This document shows positions 59,045-64,000 of a stretch of 64,000 bases of DNA, piece after piece. The translations under genes were made by a program, and so were the position numbers. The stretch covers positions 310,001 to 374,000 of the forward strand of contig NZ_AEYE02000035.1 of assembly GCF_000298315.2 (NCBI RefSeq). Direction: 5' to 3'. The notes beneath the pieces are model-generated. The model was not told where the DNA came from. It ran no database searches and saw only the letters and a program-made list of their open reading frames with translations. Position 1 is the first letter of the stretch. Each line of letters opens with the position of its first letter. The stretch comes from Rhizobium grahamii CCGE 502. Its GTDB lineage: Bacteria > Pseudomonadota > Alphaproteobacteria > Rhizobiales > Rhizobiaceae.

Positions 59045-60309
59045 CGCCCTCGATCATCTGGCATCCGTTCACCCAGCATGCGCTGGAGCCTCGCATGAAG
59101 CGCATTGTCTCGACCGAAGGGGCCTATCTCGTCGATGAAGACGGCAATCGAATTCTCGATGCCATCTCGTCATGGTGGGTGATCACCCACGGCCATCGGC
59201 ATCCTGTCATCATGCAGGCAATCCGCGCCGCAACCGAAGCCTACGACCAGATCATCTTCGCCGAGTATTCGCACGAGCCGGCAGAACGTTTGGCGGAAGG
59301 TTTGATTGCTGCTGTGCCTCCCGGTTTGCGGCATGTTTTCTTTTCCGACAGCGGTTCGACGTCGGTGGAAGTCGCTTTGAAGATGGCGCTCGGCTACTTC
59401 CACAACAGGGACGAAAGACGCGATCGCATTGTCGTGATGGAGCACGGCTACCACGGGGACACTATTGGTACCATGTCCGCAGGCGAGCGCGGTGTCTTCA
59501 ACGCTGCATACGCGCCGTTGCTCTACGGTGTGGACCAGATACCCTTTCCTGAACCAGGTCTCGAGCAGCATACGCTCGACGCTTTAGAGGCTTTTTGCAG
59601 AACCGGCCACATCGCGGCCATCTTGCTCGAGCCGCTGGTTCTGGGGGCAGGCGGCATGAAGACCTACGCCCCCGACGTTCTCAAGTCCGTCAGAGCAATC
59701 GCTAACTATTATGGGTGCTTGGTCATCGCCGACGAGGTAATGACAGGTTGGGGGCGCACCGGAACCATGTTCGCCTGCGAGCACGCAGATGTTTCGCCTG
59801 ATATATTGTGCACCTCCAAGGGATTGACAGGCGGCGCCTTGCCGCTGGCGGCAACCCTCTGCACGTCTGATATATACGACGCACATCTTTCCACGGATCG
59901 GCGAAAGACATTCTTCCATTCGAGTTCCTATACGGCTAACCCCATTGCCTGCGCCGCCGGTGTCGCAAACCTCGAAGTGTGGAAACACGAAGGCGTGAGC
60001 GCGCGCATACAGGCTTTGGGAAATCTCCACGGTCAGCACTTGCCAAGGTTTGAGGATGACGACCGGTTTTCCGGTGTGAGACGGATTGGGACGATCGTTG
60101 CGCTCGACTTGAATGTGACCGCCAGTGGCTATCTGGCAGATGTCGGTCCGCGCATGCGGCGGCTTTTTCGCGAACGTGGGTTGCTCATTCGTCCTCTCGG
60201 CAACGTCATTTACCTTATGCCGCCTTACTGCATCAGCATGCCAGAACTCAGCCATGCCTACGACGCGATCGACGAGGTTGCCTCTATCATTCTCGGGAGA
60301 CCACGATGA
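59041..60309 (+). CDS. bioA: Adenosylmethionine-8-amino-7-oxononanoate transaminase BioA
   Basis: 422 residues of class III aminotransferase: [12 protein letters not shown] at the start, [48 protein letters not shown] and [16 protein letters not shown] with the PLP lysine. SAM is the amino donor. Overlaps bioD and bioZ by 4 nt each. Confidence 0.96.
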   Translation: MTPSIIWHPFTQHALEPRMKRIVSTEGAYLVDEDGNRILDAISSWWVITHGHRHPVIMQAIRAATEAYDQIIFAEYSHEPAERLAEGLIAAVPPGLRHVFFSDSGSTSVEVALKMALGYFHNRDERRDRIVVMEHGYHGDTIGTMSAGERGVFNAAYAPLLYGVDQIPFPEPGLEQHTLDALEAFCRTGHIAAILLEPLVLGAGGMKTYAPDVLKSVRAIANYYGCLVIADEVMTGWGRTGTMFACEHADVSPDILCTSKGLTGGALPLAATLCTSDIYDAHLSTDRRKTFFHSSSYTANPIACAAGVANLEVWKHEGVSARIQALGNLHGQHLPRFEDDDRFSGVRRIGTIVALDLNVTASGYLADVGPRMRRLFRERGLLIRPLGNVIYLMPPYCISMPELSHAYDAIDEVASIILGRPR

Positions 60310-61301
60310 GACCAGCACCTTCCTCGCGCATGGCCGGGTTCGGGCATGCAGTTCCCGGCAGGCGCGTCGACAACACCGAAATCGAGAGGACGTTGGGCCT
60401 CGAGCCGGGGTGGATAGAACGCCGGACTGGCATACGCAGCCGCTATTGGGCAAGCGATGGCGAGACACTCAGTGCGCTTGCAGCGGAAGCTGGCCGGATG
60501 GCCCTGGATAATTCAGGTGTCGCACGGGACGATATCGCCTTGACCCTGCTCGCAACGTCGACGCCAGATCACCTGCTTCCGCCGTCGGCGCCGCTGCTCG
60601 CGCACCATCTGGGGCTCACGCGATCCGGCGCGATCGATCTCGCCGGCGCGTGCTCGGGCTTTCTCTACGCGCTAACCCTGGCAGACGCCTTCGCGCGCGT
60701 ACATGGTCGTTCCGTCCTGGTGGTGGCCGCCAATATTCTTTCCCGCCGCATCAATCCTAACGAGCGCGCCAGCGCCGTCCTGTTCGCCGATGCTGCCGGC
60801 GCTGTCGTGCTTTCGCCGTCTAGCGAGCCCGACGCTGGACTGAGGGCGGTCGAACTCGCATCCGACGGCAGTGGCTATGACCTGATCACCATTCCGGCTG
60901 GCGGGAGCAATCGCCCGTTTAAGGGTGACATAGCCGGCGAGGAATTTCTTATGTCGATGAAAGACGGGAGAGAGGTTTTCTCGCGTGCAGTCGCCGTCAT
61001 GACGCGTTGCTCACGAGACGCACTCGCAAGGGCTGATCTAAGCGCGTCGGAGCTTGACCGGTTCGTACCCCATCAGGCAAACGCCCGGATCTTCGATGTC
61101 GTTTGTAGCGATCTTGGCATCGATCCCTCAAAGACCGCGCGGACCCTCGAGGCCTTCGGCAATTCATCCGCTGCGACTATTCCGCTGTCCTTGTCAGTCG
61201 CGCATGCGACCAAACCATTTATTCCCGGTGAACGCTTGCTTCTTGCCGCTGCCGGCGCGGGGATGATTGGCGGTGCCTGCGTAATGGTCCATAGTCCGTG
61301 A
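60306..61301 (+). CDS. bioZ: BioZ, KAS III-like enzyme for pimelate synthesis
   Basis: 331 residues of the FabH/KAS III fold. Cys in [18 protein letters not shown], His in [12 protein letters not shown] and Asn in [16 protein letters not shown] make the condensing triad. In Agrobacterium, BioZ joins glutaryl-CoA with malonyl-ACP to begin the pimeloyl chain, replacing BioC/BioH. Last gene of the biotin operon; no bioC or bioH gene is present here. It ends 33 bp before the convergent ABC operon. Confidence 0.95.
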   Translation: MRPAPSSRMAGFGHAVPGRRVDNTEIERTLGLEPGWIERRTGIRSRYWASDGETLSALAAEAGRMALDNSGVARDDIALTLLATSTPDHLLPPSAPLLAHHLGLTRSGAIDLAGACSGFLYALTLADAFARVHGRSVLVVAANILSRRINPNERASAVLFADAAGAVVLSPSSEPDAGLRAVELASDGSGYDLITIPAGGSNRPFKGDIAGEEFLMSMKDGREVFSRAVAVMTRCSRDALARADLSASELDRFVPHQANARIFDVVCSDLGIDPSKTARTLEAFGNSSAATIPLSLSVAHATKPFIPGERLLLAAAGAGMIGGACVMVHSP

Positions 61302-61334
61302 GGGCAAGGAAGAGATCGCATCATTGATTTTTTG

Positions 61335-62318
61335 TCACTCACGTTTTTGGCGGCCGTAGAGCAGCAACATCGCTACTATAACCACTCCATAAATTAACTG
61401 GCGCCCGGCTTCCTCAATCTGCATGACAGAGAGAATGGACTGCAAGAGCGTAATCAGGATGACGCCAGCGACGGTTCCTAAGTACGATCCCCTTCCTCCG
61501 AGAACATGGGTCCCGCCGAGGACGACGGCCGCGATCGCCGGCAGCAGATATGCGTCGCCCATCGACTGAGAGGCCTTTGACGCATATCCAGCCAATAATA
61601 CACCACCTAGTGCACTAAGGGCCCCTGAGGCAACAAAGGCCAGTAGGGTGACTTGTCGCGTGTCTATCCCAGATAGATAGGCAGCCCGCTCCCGATTGCC
61701 GATGGCGTAGAGCGAGCGGCCGTAGGTAGTTCTGGTCAACAGAAGGACTGTGACGATGCCGACGACAAGCCACACTAAGACGCCATTTGGGACAGACGGA
61801 ATTATATAGCCGGTTGCTAAAAACCGCATTGCCGCGGATGCGGAATCCTGCGGTGAAAAGCCGCCGGTATAGACAACCATCAGCCCTTGGACGACTGCGT
61901 TCGTCGCAAGCGTGACGATCATCGAGGGTATCCGCAAATAGGCGACGGCAAAGCCATTCAGGAGCCCGACTGCCGCGCCGCAGGCAATTCCGAAGGGAAC
62001 CGCAAATAACGAACCACTCGTTCCGTAGGCTGTCGCGGCGCACGCCATCATCGCACCGGCAGTGACAGTCCAGGGAACCGAAAGATCGATTTGCCCAAGC
62101 AGGATGACCATCATCATGCCCGTCGCTATCACTCCAAGAAAGGACGCCACTTTCAGCTGCTGCAACAGGTACGCCGGCGAGAAGAAGTTGGAAGAGTACA
62201 GAGACCCGCAAAGCAGGAGGAGAAGAATGCAAGCGAAGGCGATCAGAACCGCTGGGTCTTTACCTCGGAGCCGCATAGGAACGATTGATCGACGCATGCT
62301 TGACGCGCCCTCGCTCAT
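61335..62318 (-). CDS. Sugar ABC transporter permease (RbsC type), 2
   Basis: 327 residues from ATG 62318, overlapping the preceding permease stop by 4 nt. CUT2 permease features: LLGQIDLSVPWTVTAGAMM, GLLNGFAVAYLRIPSMIVTL and VVLGGTHVLGGRGSYLGT. The usual GGIDLS signature is changed to GQIDLS. Last gene of the operon, convergent with bioZ. Confidence 0.92.
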   Translation of the reverse strand: MSEGASSMRRSIVPMRLRGKDPAVLIAFACILLLLLCGSLYSSNFFSPAYLLQQLKVASFLGVIATGMMMVILLGQIDLSVPWTVTAGAMMACAATAYGTSGSLFAVPFGIACGAAVGLLNGFAVAYLRIPSMIVTLATNAVVQGLMVVYTGGFSPQDSASAAMRFLATGYIIPSVPNGVLVWLVVGIVTVLLLTRTTYGRSLYAIGNRERAAYLSGIDTRQVTLLAFVASGALSALGGVLLAGYASKASQSMGDAYLLPAIAAVVLGGTHVLGGRGSYLGTVAGVILITLLQSILSVMQIEEAGRQLIYGVVIVAMLLLYGRQKRE

Positions 62319-63307
62319 TGGAACCAGTCCAGTCTGTTTCGCACCCGCGCCAGTCCGATCGCTCCAACACTTATTGCCAGCATCAATACCAACCCTTGAA
62401 ACAGGGGCTGCCAGAGGGGATCGAGATCGAAGACGAAAAGCAGGTCGCCGATGGTGCGGAAAGCCAGCGCTCCAAACACTGCTCCGATAGCACTTCCCTT
62501 GCCGCCAGCGAGCGATACTCCTCCGAGAACAACTGCAGCAATCGAGTAAAGCGTGTAGGCATTACCACTCGCATAGGCTGCTTCCCCCGTGTACGAAAAG
62601 AACGTGAGGTATAGGCCACCGATGGCAGATAGGAGCCCTGCAAGTGAATAGGCGGACAGCTTTGCTCGCTTTAGCGGCATCCCTGACATAAAGGCCGCAC
62701 TTTCAGCGGACCCCGCAGCATAGGCAGCCCGCCCATAGACGGAGCGGCTGAAGGGAAGCCATACCAGCAGGATGGTGGCAGCAAGTACAACAAGGCTCGT
62801 AGGCAGCACCCCGAAAAGCTTCGAGGTGAACGCATCTGCAAGGGTTTCGTTTACGGATCCACCGGGCGTCGGACGCAGCAGCAACGCCAACCCGAAGAAT
62901 ATCGCGCTTGTTGCGATGGTCGTGACGATCGGTTGTAGTCGGCCGAAGATGATGATCACCCCGTTCAGGGCACCACAGGCAAGCCCGGTAACCAAAACGG
63001 CGACGATGCCAAGGCCAGTCTGAAGAGGCGTGCCCACTACCAGCCAGGAAGCGAGGCAATTACACAGCACGAGGACCATTCCGGCAGAAAGGTCGATGCC
63101 GGCGGTGATGACGACGAGGCACTGCGCCATCGCGACAAATGCGAGCAAGGTCGCTTTATTGGATGCCGTCTGGATCACATTGGGCGTAAAGCCCGCTGGA
63201 TGGTTCGAGGCATAGATCACGAACATTCCAACAAAGAGCATGGCGGCGAGCAAGGTTCCCTTGTGCAGGTCGTACCAGAAGCGCCATTCCCCGTGAGATA
63301 CCGTCAC
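62315..63307 (-). CDS. Sugar ABC transporter permease (RbsC type), 1
   Basis: 330 residues from GTG 63307, 4-nt overlap with the ATPase stop. Features: ITAGIDLSAGMVLVLCNCL, GALNGVIIIFGRLQPIVTT and AVVLGGVSLAGGKGSAIG. Pairs with the permease at 61335 to form a heterodimeric pore, as in YtfT/YjfF-like systems. The binding protein gene must lie outside the window. Confidence 0.92.
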   Translation of the reverse strand: MTVSHGEWRFWYDLHKGTLLAAMLFVGMFVIYASNHPAGFTPNVIQTASNKATLLAFVAMAQCLVVITAGIDLSAGMVLVLCNCLASWLVVGTPLQTGLGIVAVLVTGLACGALNGVIIIFGRLQPIVTTIATSAIFFGLALLLRPTPGGSVNETLADAFTSKLFGVLPTSLVVLAATILLVWLPFSRSVYGRAAYAAGSAESAAFMSGMPLKRAKLSAYSLAGLLSAIGGLYLTFFSYTGEAAYASGNAYTLYSIAAVVLGGVSLAGGKGSAIGAVFGALAFRTIGDLLFVFDLDPLWQPLFQGLVLMLAISVGAIGLARVRNRLDWFQ

Positions 63308-64000
63308 TTTATTGTCCTCTGTGCCACAGCATCGGCGGTGATATTCAGAGCGCTGCCGACCAGCTCGCGTTCATTGATTTCGTCGCCCTCAAGCGTGCGA
63401 ATAATTGTCCCATCGTACATGACGAGAACGCGATCGCAGCAACCGACAAGTTCGTCGTAGTCGGTGGAATAGAAGATGATTGCCGCCCCGCCATCTGCAA
63501 GCTTTCTCAGGAGCTGGTAGATCTCCTGCTTCGTGCCAACGTCGATGCCGCGTGTCGGGTCGTTAAGCAAGATGATGTGGGGTCGGTTCATCAGCCATTT
63601 TGCGATAACAACCTTCTGCTGGTTTCCACCGGACAGACTGCTGACTGGCATGTCGATGGTAGCGGCTTTAATAGCAAGTAGTTTCAAAAGTTCGTCGATG
63701 CTCGCGGCCTCCGCGCTGCGGTCAATTATCCCGCTACGCGAAACATTGCCGAGTGCGGCGATCGAGATATTTTCGCGCACCGTCATTGGAAGCATCAGCC
63801 CCTCGGTCTTTCGGTCCTCGGGAACCAGTGCAATCGACGTCGGGGCGGATTTGGCTTCCTTGGGGCTGCTCAAGTGCACGCTGCGTCCGCCGATTAGCAG
63901 ATCGCCCCTGACATCGCGAAGGACGCCGAACATCGCTAGCAAGAGCTCCCGCTGGCCTTGTCCGTCCAGTCCACCAACGCCGATAATTTCGCCGGGACTT
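63304..64000 (-). CDS. Sugar ABC transporter ATP-binding protein (RbsA type), C-terminal part
   Basis: The frame is open to the window edge; an internal Met at 63942 is not the true start. The visible part is the second nucleotide-binding domain: GEIIGVGGLDGQGQRELLLA, ALVPEDRKTEGLMLPM, SLSGGNQQKVVIAKWL and LLNDPTRGIDVGTKQEIYQ. The Walker B reads LLND, where LLDE is usual, so both the Asp and the catalytic Glu are changed in this domain. Overlaps permease 1 by 4 nt. Confidence 0.92.
   Translation of the reverse strand, partial: SPGEIIGVGGLDGQGQRELLLAMFGVLRDVRGDLLIGGRSVHLSSPKEAKSAPTSIALVPEDRKTEGLMLPMTVRENISIAALGNVSRSGIIDRSAEAASIDELLKLLAIKAATIDMPVSSLSGGNQQKVVIAKWLMNRPHIILLNDPTRGIDVGTKQEIYQLLRKLADGGAAIIFYSTDYDELVGCCDRVLVMYDGTIIRTLEGDEINERELVGSALNITADAVAQRTIK

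Overview
The window comes from an alphaproteobacterium of the Rhizobiales, most likely a Rhizobiaceae member (Rhizobium, Sinorhizobium or Agrobacterium type). The evidence is a bioBFDAZ operon with a divergently placed GntR-type BioR regulator and TTATCTATAA-like boxes, many sugar ABC transporters, ThuA and Gfo/Idh/MocA proteins, and IS630 and IS701 elements. No ribosomal, tRNA or core replication genes are seen. Catabolic and accessory genes dominate, which would fit a megaplasmid or chromid, but the sequence does not prove it.

Layout. 1-2.8 kb: end of a GH4 glycosidase with terminator; a tehA pseudogene broken by a frameshift, an amber codon and an IS630 insertion; an AhpD-like gene. 2.9-14.2 kb: AraC regulator, then a minus-strand operon RidA - RpiR - SDR - GH20 hexosaminidase - M81 metallopeptidase - MFS, divergent from NTF2-like - second M81 metallopeptidase - DSD1-type PLP enzyme. 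14.3-19.7 kb: a sugar ABC operon (Gfo/Idh, two permeases, binding protein, ATPase). Its promoter region shares motifs with the divergent promoter at 10.7 kb, so one RpiR regulon handling amino-sugar or amino-acid containing compounds is plausible. 19.9-22.0 kb: methylmalonyl-CoA mutase.

22.3-28.1 kb is the least ordinary part: an SGNH hydrolase fused to a metacaspase-type peptidase, divergent from a 41-residue exported peptide with terminal cysteines and a 949-residue multi-pass membrane protein ending in a periplasmic solute-binding domain. 28.3-32.9 kb: a hydroxyacid dehydrogenase, then an insertion patch with an intact IS701, an intact IS630 touching it, and a groEL remnant. 32.9-38.8 kb: a YtfQ-type galactofuranose/ribose-family ABC operon divergent from its LacI regulator.

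39.5-45.7 kb: SDR, an L-2-hydroxyglutarate oxidase (LhgO-like), a YdiJ-like D-2-hydroxyglutarate dehydrogenase candidate and a divergent LysR gene whose promoter predicts a nearly leaderless mRNA. 46.0-52.4 kb: ThuA-like, Gfo/Idh and ROK genes divergent from a sugar ABC importer that lacks its own ATPase. 52.4-54.8 kb: thiamine salvage operon thiMED under a TPP riboswitch. 55.5-61.3 kb: bioR and bioBFDAZ, a biotin operon using BioZ instead of BioC/BioH. 61.3-64.0 kb: two RbsC-type permeases and the C-terminal part of an RbsA-type ATPase, running off the window.

Across three ABC operons a GC-rich hairpin lies directly after the binding-protein gene, suggesting a shared way of keeping binding protein more abundant than the downstream components.
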